Source of the DNA: RUG13615 sp040307715
GTDB lineage: Bacteria; Bacillota; Clostridia; Peptostreptococcales; Anaerovoracaceae
DNA length: 16,521 bases
Direction of reading: 5' to 3'
Assembly (NCBI GenBank): GCA_040307715.1
Contig: JAWRJC010000145.1
Span: forward strand, 1 to 16,521
The position numbers and the translations under genes were made by a program. This document shows positions 1 through 9,100 of this stretch, piece by piece (positions within the stretch are counted from its first letter, which is position 1; each line of letters starts with the position of its first letter). The notes beneath the pieces are model-generated. The model was not told where the DNA came from, did no database searches, and saw only the letters and a program-made list of their open reading frames with translations.

Positions 1-1
1 G

Positions 2-862
2 TGCGAGGCGGCCGTGTTCGTCTACGATATGGAAACCTTCGTGCCGCACGACTTCCTGACGCTCTTCAAGGCGTACGGGATCACGACATTCTGCGCACCG
101 CCGACCGCGTACCGCGTGTTCGTCAAGCGCGACCTGAGCAAGTACGGCATCGTAGATCTGCAGTACGCGACCACCGCGGGCGAAGCGCTCAACGCGGAGG
201 TCTGGCAGCAGTTCTATGACAAGACCGGGCTCAAGATCATGGAAGGGTTCGGGCAGACCGAGACGACCCTGTCGCTCGGCACTCTGTACGGCACCGCGCC
301 GAAGCCCGGCTCCATGGGCAAACCAAGCCCGATGTACGACGTTGATCTGGTCGATTCCGAAGGCAACAGTCTGCCGGACGGGGAAGTCGGCGAGGTCGTC
401 ATCCGCACGGACAAAGCAGTCCCCTGCGGGCTGTTCTGCGGCTACTTCGGCAGCGAAGACAAGCTGGAGGATGTATGGTACGACAACGTCTATCACACGG
501 GCGACACCGCGTACCGCGATGAGGACGGCTATTACTGGTATGTCGGCCGGACAGACGATCTGATCAAGTCCTGCGGCTACCGCGTCGGACCGTTCGAGGT
601 CGAGTCGGTCCTCATGGAACTGCCGTACGTTCTCGAGTGCGCTGTGACCGGCGTCCCGGACAAAAACCGCGGCCAGCTTGTCAAGGCGACCATCGTCCTG
701 ACCGAAGGAACGGAAGGCACGCGCGAACTCGCCAAGGAGATCATGCGGTACGCCAAGGAGCACATGGCTCACTACAAAGTGCCGCGCCTTGTGGACTTCG
801 TTGCGGAACTTCCGAAGACGATCAGCGGCAAAGTGCGCCGCGTGGAGATCCGCAAGGACTGA
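2..862 (+). CDS. AMP-forming acyl-CoA synthetase, C-terminal part (5' end outside window)
   Basis: This is the C-terminal 286 residues of an ANL-superfamily adenylating enzyme; the frame is open from the window edge, so the start lies upstream. Visible motifs in order are GFGQTETT (A5-type), YHTGDTAYRDEDGYYWYVGR (A7/A8, the ATP ribose-binding Asp and hinge region), GYRVGPFEVE, and near the end PKTISGKVRR, whose Lys (residue 277 of the fragment) matches the catalytic A10 lysine. The GYRVGPFEVE form resembles medium-chain or acetyl/butyryl-CoA synthetases. Such enzymes activate a carboxylic acid with ATP to acyl-AMP and then acyl-CoA in the cytosol. It ends ten bases before the HAD gene and probably heads or continues the fab operon, which suggests it supplies or recycles acyl groups. 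That role and the exact substrate are inference. Confidence 0.88.
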   Translation, partial: CEAAVFVYDMETFVPHDFLTLFKAYGITTFCAPPTAYRVFVKRDLSKYGIVDLQYATTAGEALNAEVWQQFYDKTGLKIMEGFGQTETTLSLGTLYGTAPKPGSMGKPSPMYDVDLVDSEGNSLPDGEVGEVVIRTDKAVPCGLFCGYFGSEDKLEDVWYDNVYHTGDTAYRDEDGYYWYVGRTDDLIKSCGYRVGPFEVESVLMELPYVLECAVTGVPDKNRGQLVKATIVLTEGTEGTRELAKEIMRYAKEHMAHYKVPRLVDFVAELPKTISGKVRRVEIRKD

Positions 863-871
863 GGGGGACAC

Positions 872-1639
872 ATGCTGCAAGCTGTACTGATCGATTTTGA
901 CGGCACGCTGATGAATACCGATGAGGTGGTCCTGCGCTCCTGGGAGCACACGTACCGGGAACTGGGCAGAGAAGTCCCGCCTGCGGAGGAGATCCGGCGG
1001 ACGTTCGGCGAACCGCTGCGGCGGTCAATGGAGTACATTTTCCCGGATGTCCCCGTGGAAGAATCGCTCAGCATCTACCGGGCATACAATAAGGCGCGTT
1101 TCCTTACTTACACGGAGCCGTATCCCGGTATGGTCGAATTGATCGACCGCCTGCGGGAGGAGGGCATCCTGACCGCGCTCGTCACATCGCGTCTCAGGAA
1201 CACGACCTACCTGGGGCTGGAACATTTCGACCTTGTGCGGCGGTTTGACGCGATCCTCACCGAGGACGACATCGAGGCGAGCAAGCCGGATCCGGATCCC
1301 GTCTATACAACGCTCCGCAAACTGGGTGTGCCGTTCGAGCCATCGCCCTCCTGGGCTGCCGAAGGGCGGATCCCGCAGCAGAAGGAACATGTCCTCATGA
1401 TCGGCGATTCGGTCTACGACATCCGGTGCTGCGAGAACGCCGGCATCGGCTCGGTGCTCGTCGGCTGGACCAACACACTTCAGATCGCCTGCGCTGCGTC
1501 AGCCGGACTGATGAAGGCCAGCGCGGACAGCCCGCTGACAGCGGCTGCATCCAGTGGTGAATCCGTGCATCCGGACTACATTCTCTATGAAGCGGATGCA
1601 TTCGATGATATTTTCAATGACAAACGAGGTGAACAATGA
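872..1639 (+). CDS. HAD-superfamily phosphatase (phosphoglycolate phosphatase/PpaX-like)
   Basis: This 255-residue cytosolic HAD hydrolase carries all four motifs: DFDGT (Asp8 nucleophile, Asp10 acid/base), Thr105 in LVTSR, Lys138 in SKPDPDP, and GDSVYD (Asp179, Asp183) for Mg2+ binding. An alpha-helical cap lies at about residues 15-85, as in the PGP/PpaX/beta-phosphoglucomutase subfamily. Between motifs III and IV (about 154-172) there is a Pro/Ser-rich insertion, and the last 50 residues are longer than usual. The ATG is preceded by a GAGGGGG ribosome-binding site, and the stop overlaps the fabK start as ATGA, so the two are probably translationally coupled. Its substrate cannot be read from the sequence. 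Its position inside a fatty-acid operon hints at a phosphorylated metabolite or house-cleaning role, which is inference. Confidence 0.85.
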   Translation: MLQAVLIDFDGTLMNTDEVVLRSWEHTYRELGREVPPAEEIRRTFGEPLRRSMEYIFPDVPVEESLSIYRAYNKARFLTYTEPYPGMVELIDRLREEGILTALVTSRLRNTTYLGLEHFDLVRRFDAILTEDDIEASKPDPDPVYTTLRKLGVPFEPSPSWAAEGRIPQQKEHVLMIGDSVYDIRCCENAGIGSVLVGWTNTLQIACAASAGLMKASADSPLTAAASSGESVHPDYILYEADAFDDIFNDKRGEQ

Positions 1640-2577
1640 ACAGAGTCTGTGAAATTCTTGGAACCGAATATCCCATCATCCAAGGCGCGATGGCCCGTAT
1701 CGCGACGGCGGAACTGGCCGGCGCGGTCAGCAACGGCGGCGGCCTGGGCATCATCGCAGCGGGCGGGGCGCCCGTCGAATGGGTGAAAGAGCAGATCGAT
1801 AAATGCCGGAGCATCACCGACAAACCGTTCGGTGTGAACATCATGCTGCTGGCGGACAACGTGGACGAACTTGTGGACCTTCTCATCGAAGAGAAAGTCG
1901 CGGTCGTGACCACCGGCGCCGGCAACCCCGGCAAGTATATCCCGCGCTTCAAAGAGGCGGGCATCAAGGTCATCCCGGTCGTGGCGAATGTGACGCTGGC
2001 CAAGAGAGTCCAGCGCGCCGGCGCGGACGCCATCGTGGCGGAAGGCTGCGAGGCGGGCGGCCACATCGGGGAGACGACCACCATGGCGATGATCCCGCAG
2101 ATGGTGGACGCTCTGGACATCCCGGTCATCGCGGCAGGCGGCATCGCCGACGGGCGCGGCCTCGCGGCGGCATACATGCTCGGGGCGGAAGGCGTGCAGG
2201 TCGGCACGAGATTCCTCGTCGCCGAAGAGTGCATCGTCAGCCGGCCGTATAAGGAGATGGTCCTCAAGGCAAAGGACAGCAGCACCGTGGCGACAGGGCG
2301 GTTCACCGGTCATCCGGTCCGCGTTCTCAAGAACAAACTCTCCCGCGCGATGCTCGAGCTCGAGAAGACGCAGGATCTTGAGGAGTTCGAACGCCTCGGC
2401 ACAGGCGCCCTTTCACGGGCAGTCCTCGCGGGCGATGTCGAGCACGGCTCGGTCATGTCCGGGCAGATTGCCGGTCTGGTGAGCAAAGAGCAGCCGGCGG
2501 CGGAGATCATCCGCGAGATGTTCGAGGAAGCGGAACAGATCTACGACGCACGCGCGCAGGTCGTCAAGGAAAGATAA
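1636..2577 (+). CDS. fabK: Enoyl-[acyl-carrier-protein] reductase II, FMN-dependent
   Basis: This 313-residue TIM-barrel flavoprotein of the FabK/nitronate monooxygenase family would reduce trans-2-enoyl-ACP to acyl-ACP with NAD(P)H, the last step of each elongation cycle. Seen directly: the N-terminal YPIIQGAMARIATAELA segment, the glycine-rich SNGGGLGIIAAGG loop, GVNIMLL, the EAGGHIG motif with His143 (equivalent to the key His of pneumococcal FabK), and the phosphate-binding IPVIAAGGIADGRG and GVQVGTRF segments. Length is typical for FabK, and the fab context separates it from true nitronate monooxygenases. The start ATG overlaps the upstream stop. FabK enzymes as a family are insensitive to triclosan, unlike FabI. 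A 39-base gap containing a GNRA-capped hairpin separates it from fabD. Confidence 0.95.
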   Translation: MNRVCEILGTEYPIIQGAMARIATAELAGAVSNGGGLGIIAAGGAPVEWVKEQIDKCRSITDKPFGVNIMLLADNVDELVDLLIEEKVAVVTTGAGNPGKYIPRFKEAGIKVIPVVANVTLAKRVQRAGADAIVAEGCEAGGHIGETTTMAMIPQMVDALDIPVIAAGGIADGRGLAAAYMLGAEGVQVGTRFLVAEECIVSRPYKEMVLKAKDSSTVATGRFTGHPVRVLKNKLSRAMLELEKTQDLEEFERLGTGALSRAVLAGDVEHGSVMSGQIAGLVSKEQPAAEIIREMFEEAEQIYDARAQVVKER

Positions 2578-2581
2578 CACT

Positions 2582-2597
2582 GCGGCCGGAAGGCCGC
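2582..2597 (+). other. Intra-operon hairpin between fabK and fabD
   Basis: GCGGCC (2582-2587) pairs perfectly with GGCCGC (2592-2597) around a GGAA tetraloop of the GNRA class. No T-run follows, so it is not an intrinsic terminator. The fabD ribosome-binding site (GAGGA, about 2604) lies just downstream. It may stabilise or punctuate the polycistronic mRNA; this is inference. Confidence 0.5.
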
Positions 2598-2616
2598 CTG
2601 AAATGAGGAAAGCAAT

Positions 2617-3618
2617 ATGAAGATAGGCATCGTCTTTGCCGGCCAGGGCGCACAGTACGAAGGCATGGGCAAAGATCTGTATGATAACTATGAACGGGCA
2701 CGCGCTGTGTTCGATGAGGCTGGGGAAGAGGTCAAGAAATGGTGCTTCACAGCCGATAAGGAAACGCTCCGCAAGACGCACATCACGCAGCCGACGGTCT
2801 ACACCGTGACCATGGCAGCGTACGAATCGCTGCTCGGCGAACTCGAAAAGGAAGGGCTCCTCACGGGCAGCCCCGACGATCCGGTCGAGATCGCGGGCTT
2901 CGCGGGATTCAGTCTCGGTGAATACGCGGCGCTGACCGCGGCGGGCTGCATCGACGACCTCGACAAGGGGCTCGAGATCGTGGAAACGCGCGGCCGGCTG
3001 ATGGAAGCGGCCGGACTCGATGAGAACGGCGAGAACCGCGGCGGTATGGCGGCGGCATTCGGGCCTGCCGACAAAGTCGTCGAGGCTGTGGCCGACTGGG
3101 CCAACGGGCGTATCCTGGAGGCGGTCAACTTCAACAATCCCAAGCAGACCGTCGTCGCGGGCGAATTCGCCGCGCTCGATGACTTCCTCGAGCATGCCAA
3201 GGATTACCGGCTCAAGTGCAGACGCCTGTCCGTCGGGACCGCGTTCCACTGCGCCATGATGGCGCCGGCATCCGAGCAGCTCCGCCCGGAACTCGAAAAA
3301 GTCGGCTTTGAGAAGCCGCACAAGAAGGTCTATTCCAACATCACCGCCGAGGACATCATGGCCGGCTATGAAGAGGGCATGGACGTCAACGAGTACCTCG
3401 CGGATGTTATGGCCAGACAGGTCAAGAGCCCGGTCATCTTCGTGGAAGTCATCCGTCACATGATCCGCGACGGCGTGGAGATGTTCATCGAAGTGGGTCC
3501 CGGCGAGACACTGTCCGGGTTCGTCCGCAAGACCGAAAAAGAAGTCAAGGCGCACAACGTCGAGAATAAAGAATCGCTCGAGCAGGCGATCGCGGCACTG
3601 AAGGAGGCACTCGCATGA
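2617..3618 (+). CDS. fabD: Malonyl CoA-acyl carrier protein transacylase
   Basis: This 333-residue alpha/beta hydrolase-like acyltransferase loads malonate from CoA onto ACP. Motifs seen: the N-terminal GQGAQYEGMGKDLY, the nucleophile elbow GFSLGEYAALT (Ser99), Arg125 in ETRGRLM that binds the malonyl carboxylate, His211 in GTAFHCAMM that completes the Ser-His pair, and the C-terminal EVGPGETLSGFV. The elbow has Phe where E. coli has His (GHSLG); other Firmicutes also vary here. The protein is about 20 residues longer than typical FabD, with extra residues near 80-92 and 133-142. A weak GAGGA site precedes the ATG, and its stop overlaps the fabG start (ATGA), which indicates coupled translation. 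Confidence 0.95.
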   Translation: MKIGIVFAGQGAQYEGMGKDLYDNYERARAVFDEAGEEVKKWCFTADKETLRKTHITQPTVYTVTMAAYESLLGELEKEGLLTGSPDDPVEIAGFAGFSLGEYAALTAAGCIDDLDKGLEIVETRGRLMEAAGLDENGENRGGMAAAFGPADKVVEAVADWANGRILEAVNFNNPKQTVVAGEFAALDDFLEHAKDYRLKCRRLSVGTAFHCAMMAPASEQLRPELEKVGFEKPHKKVYSNITAEDIMAGYEEGMDVNEYLADVMARQVKSPVIFVEVIRHMIRDGVEMFIEVGPGETLSGFVRKTEKEVKAHNVENKESLEQAIAALKEALA

Positions 3619-4358
3619 TCTTAGAAGGAAAATCCGCCATCATCACAGGCGGCGTCCGCGGCATCGGCCGCGGCATCGCCGAAGCGTTCTGTAAAGAAGG
3701 CGCGAACGTCGTGCTCGTCTACCGCAGCAACGACGAGGCCGCGGAGGAGACCCGCGCGGCACTGGCTGCGTACGGCACCGGCGTCGAACTCGTCAAGGGC
3801 GACGTCGCTTCCATGGAGACGGCGAAGGCAGCCGTCGCGCGCTGCAAAGAAGCGTTTGGCAGTGTGGACATCCTGGTCAACAACGCCGGGATCACCAAGG
3901 ACAAACTCCTGCTCAAAATGTCCGACGAGGACTTCGGGCAGGTCATCGACATCAACCTGAAGGGGAGCTTCAACTTCCTGCAGGCGGCAGGGAGCGTCAT
4001 GATGAAGCAGCGCCACGGCTCGATCATCAACATGGCATCTATCTCCGGTGTCATGGGCAATCCCGGTCAGGTCAACTACAGCGCCAGCAAAGCGGGCGTC
4101 ATCGGGATGACCAAGGCAGCGGCGAAGGAACTCGGAAGACGCCACATCCGCGTCAACGCGATCGCGCCGGGCTTCATCGAGACCGACATGACCGCCGCGC
4201 TCACCGATGAGCAGAAAGAAGCGGCAGCGAAGAACATCGGCCTCGGCAGACTGGGCCAGCCGGCGGACATCGCGAACTGCGCGCTGTTCCTGGCATCCGA
4301 CATGAGCGATTACATCACCGGGCAGGTCATCGGCGTCGATGGCGGCCTGATCATATAG
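3615..4358 (+). CDS. fabG: 3-oxoacyl-[acyl-carrier-protein] reductase
   Basis: This 247-residue classical short-chain dehydrogenase would reduce beta-ketoacyl-ACP to beta-hydroxyacyl-ACP using NADPH. Seen: the cofactor loop TGGVRGIGRGIA (residues 11-22), NNAG (89-92), and the catalytic tetrad Asn114, Ser142, Tyr155 and Lys159 in the YSASK motif. It ends with the GGLII segment typical of FabG. Length is that of the E. coli enzyme within a few residues. The gene overlaps fabD by four bases and is followed after 14 bases by fabF, whose AGGAAGGAG ribosome-binding site sits in that gap. Confidence 0.95.
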   Translation: MILEGKSAIITGGVRGIGRGIAEAFCKEGANVVLVYRSNDEAAEETRAALAAYGTGVELVKGDVASMETAKAAVARCKEAFGSVDILVNNAGITKDKLLLKMSDEDFGQVIDINLKGSFNFLQAAGSVMMKQRHGSIINMASISGVMGNPGQVNYSASKAGVIGMTKAAAKELGRRHIRVNAIAPGFIETDMTAALTDEQKEAAAKNIGLGRLGQPADIANCALFLASDMSDYITGQVIGVDGGLII

Positions 4359-4372
4359 GAAGGAGTTAAGAT

Positions 4373-5605
4373 ATGGACAAACGTGTTGTCATCACAGGCA
4401 TGGGTGCGGTCACCCCGATCGGCCACAGCGTGGAAGAGACATGGCAGGGGATCAAAGACGGTGCCTGCGGCATCGCGGAGATCACCCATTTTGATACGAC
4501 CAATGAAAAGTGTCACATGGGCGCGGAGGTCAAGGATTGGGTCTACCCGGACAAGCGGGCGGCTAAGCGCCTCGACCTCGTCAATCAGTACGCCAACGTC
4601 GCCGCGAAAGAGGCGATGGAGCAGAGCGGCATCGTCAGCGGTGAGAACGTCGATCCGGAACGTTTCGGCATCATCGCGGCATCCGGCATCGGCGGCGTGA
4701 AGACGCTGGAAGACCAGATCGTCAAGGCGACGGTCAAGGATACGACCCGTTTTGTCAGCGCGCTGATGGTCCCGATGCTCATCATCAACATGGTCGGCGG
4801 CAACCTGGCCATCGAGTACCAGGCGAAGGCATCCTGCCTCGGACTGGCGACGGCCTGCGCCTCCGGCACCCACGGCATCGGCGAAGCGTACCGTATGATC
4901 AAGCACGGCTACGCGGACGTCATGATCGGCGGCGGTGCGGAAGCGCCGTTCTCCAAGATCTGCTTCGCGGGTTTTGAAAACATGACCGCTACCACAGTCC
5001 GCACGGATCCCAACCGCTGCTCCACTCCGTTCGACGCGGAAAGAGACGGCTTCGTCATGGGCGAAGGCGCCGGCTTCTTCGTCCTTGAGGAACTGGAGCA
5101 CGCGAAAGCGAGAGGCGCGAAGATCCTTGGCGAGATCGCGGGCTACGGCACGACCTGTGACGCGTACCACATCACCGCTCCCGAACCGTCCGGTGACGGC
5201 GCGGCAAGAGCGATGAAGATGGCGATCGAAGAAGCGGGCATCAAGCCGGAAGATGTCGACTATATCAACGCGCACGGCACGGGCACGCCGCTCAACGACC
5301 TGTCCGAGACCCGCGCGATCAAACTCGCCTTCGGCGACGACACCAAGGTGCCGGTCAGCTCTACCAAGGGCAACATCGGCCATCTGCTCGGCGCGGCTGG
5401 CAGCGTGGAGGCGATCTTCTGCCTTAAGGCGATCGAAGAGGGGTACATCCCGCCGACGATCAACCTCGAAAAGCCGGATCCGGAACTGACGCTGGACTAT
5501 GTCCCCAACGAAGGCCGCAAGGCGGATCTCACCTATGCGATGAGCAACTCGCTGGGCTTCGGTGGTCACAACGGCACATTGATTGTAAAGCGTTACGAGG
5601 ATTAG
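4373..5605 (+). CDS. fabF: Beta-ketoacyl-ACP synthase II
   Basis: This 410-residue thiolase-fold condensing enzyme elongates acyl-ACP with malonyl-ACP by decarboxylative Claisen condensation. The Cys-His-His triad is present: Cys162 in ATACASGTHGI, His301 in NAHGTGTPLND, and His337 in KGNIGHLLGAAG with the conserved Lys332. The C-terminal NSLGFGGHNGTL glycine loop is intact. Two His residues identify the KASI/II (FabB/FabF) class, not FabH. A strong AGGAAGGAG ribosome-binding site lies about 8 bases upstream of the ATG. In many Clostridia accB follows fabF; here only a 130-base non-coding spacer separates it from fabZ. Confidence 0.96.
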   Translation: MDKRVVITGMGAVTPIGHSVEETWQGIKDGACGIAEITHFDTTNEKCHMGAEVKDWVYPDKRAAKRLDLVNQYANVAAKEAMEQSGIVSGENVDPERFGIIAASGIGGVKTLEDQIVKATVKDTTRFVSALMVPMLIINMVGGNLAIEYQAKASCLGLATACASGTHGIGEAYRMIKHGYADVMIGGGAEAPFSKICFAGFENMTATTVRTDPNRCSTPFDAERDGFVMGEGAGFFVLEELEHAKARGAKILGEIAGYGTTCDAYHITAPEPSGDGAARAMKMAIEEAGIKPEDVDYINAHGTGTPLNDLSETRAIKLAFGDDTKVPVSSTKGNIGHLLGAAGSVEAIFCLKAIEEGYIPPTINLEKPDPELTLDYVPNEGRKADLTYAMSNSLGFGGHNGTLIVKRYED

Positions 5606-5735
5606 TGTATCTGCGTAAGAATAGCGCGTATGCGGCGCAGACGATCCAGCTCGAAAGCGATCGTTGCGAAGCACAGATGCTTGAGAGCGATCGGCTGACA
5701 GCCGCATAGAGCGATTCCTTAAGGAGCAAACGACT
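5606..5735 (+). other. Non-coding fabF-fabZ spacer with repeated AGCGAT units
   Basis: This spacer has no convincing gene. It contains repeated AGCGAT(CG)-type words near 5654-5662, 5686-5694 and 5710-5715, and a short hairpin CGGCT-GAC-AGCCG (5692-5704). No T-run makes it a terminator, and I do not see a convincing promoter. It occupies the place where accB lies in many clostridial fab operons, but I find no remnant of a biotin-carrier sequence. Confidence 0.45.
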
Positions 5736-6161
5736 ATGTTGATGAACAAAGAAGACATCAAGAAGATCATCCCGCACAGAGAACCGTTCCTCCTCGTGGA
5801 CGAAGTTCTGGAACTGGAGCCGGGCAAGAGCATCACGGCGGTCAAGCACGTGAGCCCGGACGAGTATTATTTCCAGGGCCACTTCCCACAGGAACCGGTC
5901 ATGCCGGGCGTTCTCATCGTCGAGACACTCGCGCAGGCTGGCGCGATCGCGGTGCTTTCCATGGAAGACCACAAGGGCAAGACCGCGTATTTCGGCGGGA
6001 TCAAAGAAGCGAAATTCAAGAGAAAGGTCGTCCCGGGGGATGACCTGATCCTCAAGGTCACCATGGATAAACTGCGCAGCCGCGCGGGCACCGGCAGCTG
6101 CGAAGCGTACGTCGGGGACGAACTGGCCTGCAAGTGCCAGGTGCTCTTCATGCTCGGATAA
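5736..6161 (+). CDS. fabZ: 3-hydroxyacyl-[acyl-carrier-protein] dehydratase
   Basis: This 141-residue hot-dog-fold dehydratase converts 3-hydroxyacyl-ACP to trans-2-enoyl-ACP, the substrate of FabK. Seen: the IIPHREPFLLVDEV N-terminal motif, the active-site helix YYFQGHFPQEPVMPGVLIVE with catalytic His49 and Glu63, and a C-terminal strand ending CKCQVLFMLG. Length matches FabZ rather than the longer FabA. I chose the ATG at 5736 because AAGGAG (5721-5726) sits nine bases upstream; the ATG two codons later would be 15 bases away. FabZ here is followed after four bases by addB instead of accC. Confidence 0.95.
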   Translation: MLMNKEDIKKIIPHREPFLLVDEVLELEPGKSITAVKHVSPDEYYFQGHFPQEPVMPGVLIVETLAQAGAIAVLSMEDHKGKTAYFGGIKEAKFKRKVVPGDDLILKVTMDKLRSRAGTGSCEAYVGDELACKCQVLFMLG

Positions 6162-6165
6162 TACG

Positions 6166-9100
6166 ATGCTGACGATCTACTACGGCAGAGAAAACGTGGA
6201 TAAAGACAGGTATCTGTTCGGTCAGCTCGCGGAGGACGCGCTGCTGATCGTGCCGGACCAGTATACGCTCGAGGCGGAGAAGGATCTTCTCGCGCATCTC
6301 GGGCGCAAAGGGCTTCTCGGGATAGAAGTCCTTTCTTTTTCACGCCTCGGAAGCCGGATTCTGGACGAAGCGGGCGGTGGCAAACGGCCGATGATCGACC
6401 GTTACGGCAGGCATATGCTGCTGGGCCGGATCGTGCGCAGGCATCAGGAAGACCTGCCGCTGTACGGCCGGTACGGGGAAAACACATCCTTCCTTTCGAT
6501 GCTCAACGACATGATCTCGCAGATGAAGCAGTACGGGGCGACCCCGGAAACGCTGGACACCGCCGCGGCGGCCCTGCCGGAAGAGCAGGGGCATCTGCGG
6601 CAGAAACTGACCGAGCTGCGCCTGATTTTCGCGGACTATGAAGAAGCGATCGCCGGCCGGTATGTCGACACGGAAGACCTGATCTCCCTGTACTGCGAGC
6701 GCATGCCGCAGTGCGCGAGTGTGGCGGGCAGACAGATCGCGATCTATGGATTTGATTATTTTACCCCCGGCAACCTGCGGATGATCGGCAAACTGCTGGA
6801 GGTGGGCAGGGACGTGGCTGTCATGCTCGGACTGGACGACAAAGAGGAAAGCGATCTCTTCCGGCTCGGGGACATGATGCGCCGCCGTCTCATCGAACTG
6901 GCGCAGGAGGCGGGCATCCCCTGGCAGACCGTGCAGGTCCCGGAGGACGCCTACAGCCTGAAAACGGTCCGGAAACCGGCGCTTTCGTTCCTGGAGTCCC
7001 AGCTGTTCTCCCTGACACCGGAGAGCAGCAGCGAAAAAGACGGCATCGAGCTCGTGCGGGCAGCCAACTACTACAGCGAAGCCGCGACCGCCGCGCAGCG
7101 GATCCGCCGGCTCGTGCAGGAAGAGGGCTACCGCTACCGGGACATCGCCCTCATCTGCAATGATCTCCCGGTCCGCGGGAGCATCGCGCGGCGCGTCTTC
7201 AAGGGGTACGGCATGGACCTGTTCCTCGATCAGAAAAGAGACGTACAGGCAAGTCCTGCCGTTGCCTACATCCTGTCGCTGTTCGCCATTGTGACGAAAG
7301 GATGGCGGCGCCGCGACGTGATGGCGCTGCTCAAGACCGGACTCACCGGCATGGCGCCGGCAGATGTGAGCCGGTTAGAAAACTACTGTGAACATTACCG
7401 CATCGACGGGAAGCGTTTCCGCGAGCCGTTCGTGAAAGGCGCCGGCGAACTGGGGGAGGAGACCCTCGCCGAGCTGGAATCGCTCCGTGCGGCCTTTGCC
7501 GAACCGGTCGCCGCCTTTGCGGACACCTTTACCAAACAACCGACCGTCCGGGAAAAGGCGGCCGCGCTCTTTACCTACCTGCATGAAGAGGCGGGGCTGC
7601 CGGCGCGCATGGAAGCGCTGGTGGAAGAACAGTTTGCCGCCGGCGACGGGGATCTGGCGCAGGAGACCGCGCAGATCTGGAACATCGCGATGGAGATCCT
7701 CGATCAGATGGTCGCCATCAGCGGCGGGGAGCGCATGGGCAGACAGAACTTCGCGGATACGTTCCGGGCGGGCATCGAAGCTGTGGAAGTCGGCGTTCTG
7801 CCCCCCACGGTGGACGGGCTGGTCATGGGGACCATGCAGCGAACGCGGACCGGGCGGGTGCGCGCGCTGTTCGTGCTGGGTGCCAACGACGGGGTGCTGC
7901 CCGCGGACGTGCGCAGCCAGGATGTGCTGAGCGAAGACGAAAAGACATATCTGGCGGACCGCGACGTCCCGCTGTGCAAGATGGACCGCCTGCGCGTCAT
8001 GGAGGAAGAACTCGCGATCTACCGCGATCTGTCGCGTGCCGACGACTTGCTGTGGATCAGCTGTGCGGCAGCGGATGAGAACGGCGAATCACTGCATCCG
8101 TCGACCGTTTACGATACGATCCGGCGGATGTTCCCGGCGGCCGAAGAACAGAAAGACATCGAGAACCGGGGCGGATTCATGGACCTGATCGGCGGTACCA
8201 AGAGCACGTTCGAGCAGCTCGGCCGATATTTCAAACAGCAGATCCAGACACCCGAAGTCCCGCTCGATCCTGCAGCCGCGGAAGCGCTGCTCTGGTACCG
8301 TGAGCACCGGCCCGCAGATGCAGCCAGGATCGAAGAGGCCGTTTCCTACCGCAATATCGCGGAGCCTGTGGGACCGCAGACCGCTATGGCATTGTATGCG
8401 CACGCCTGGGAAGAGGCGGCGGAACAGGCGGACGGCAGCGCTGCCGCAGACCGTATCCTGTCGGTCAGCCCGTCGCGGCTCGAAAAGTACGGCGGGTGCC
8501 CGTTCGCGCATTTCGTGAAGTACGGCCTGCGTCCGGAAGAGCCGAAAGACTACGAAGTCAAGGCGTTCGATCTCGGGGATATCTATCACTGGGCGCTCAA
8601 GGAACTGGCGCAGCGTCTGACGAAGGACGGCGTGATGATCACGGATGAGAACGCGTCGCCCTGGATGACGACATCCGCGGAAGAGCGCGACGCGATGATG
8701 GACGAGATCCTGACAGAGCGGTTCCACGCGTTCCGGGAAGGCCTGCTCGAGTCCGGCAGCCCCGAACGCTACCGTGCGGAACGCCTGCGGTTCCTCTGCA
8801 AAACGGCCGGCCGGGTCATGGTGGACCAGGTCCGGAAGGGGGCTATCGAAGGAATGGCGTTCGAGATGCCGTTCGGCCGGGGCAAGGAGATCCCACCGGT
8901 GCGGCTTAAGACGAAGGACGGCACGGAAGTGCTCGTCGAGGGGACGATCGACCGGGTGGACTATCTGCCGGGGCAGAAAGTAAAGGTCGTCGACTACAAA
9001 TCCGAAAAGAAGAAATACAAGGAAGAGGAGGCCAAAGCCGGTCTGCAGCTGCAGCTCTTCCTGTATCTGGCGGCGGCTTCCGGGCAGCGTGAACCGGTCG

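Noticed and set aside
1636..2577. Nitronate monooxygenase instead of FabK
   Set aside because: The family is shared, but the position between fab genes and the EAGGHIG motif favour FabK.
2908..2922. GFSLG instead of GHSLG at the FabD nucleophile elbow as a possible inactivation
   Set aside because: The residue before the Ser nucleophile varies among Firmicutes FabD proteins, and the Ser, Arg and His catalytic residues are intact.
2413..3555. Minus-strand open frame of about 380 codons opposite fabD
   Set aside because: This is an antisense artefact of third-position GC bias; fabD has all its active-site motifs.
4310..5845. Minus-strand open frame of about 511 codons opposite fabF
   Set aside because: It is a shadow of fabF and the spacer; it has no domain and overlaps a gene with complete catalytic residues.
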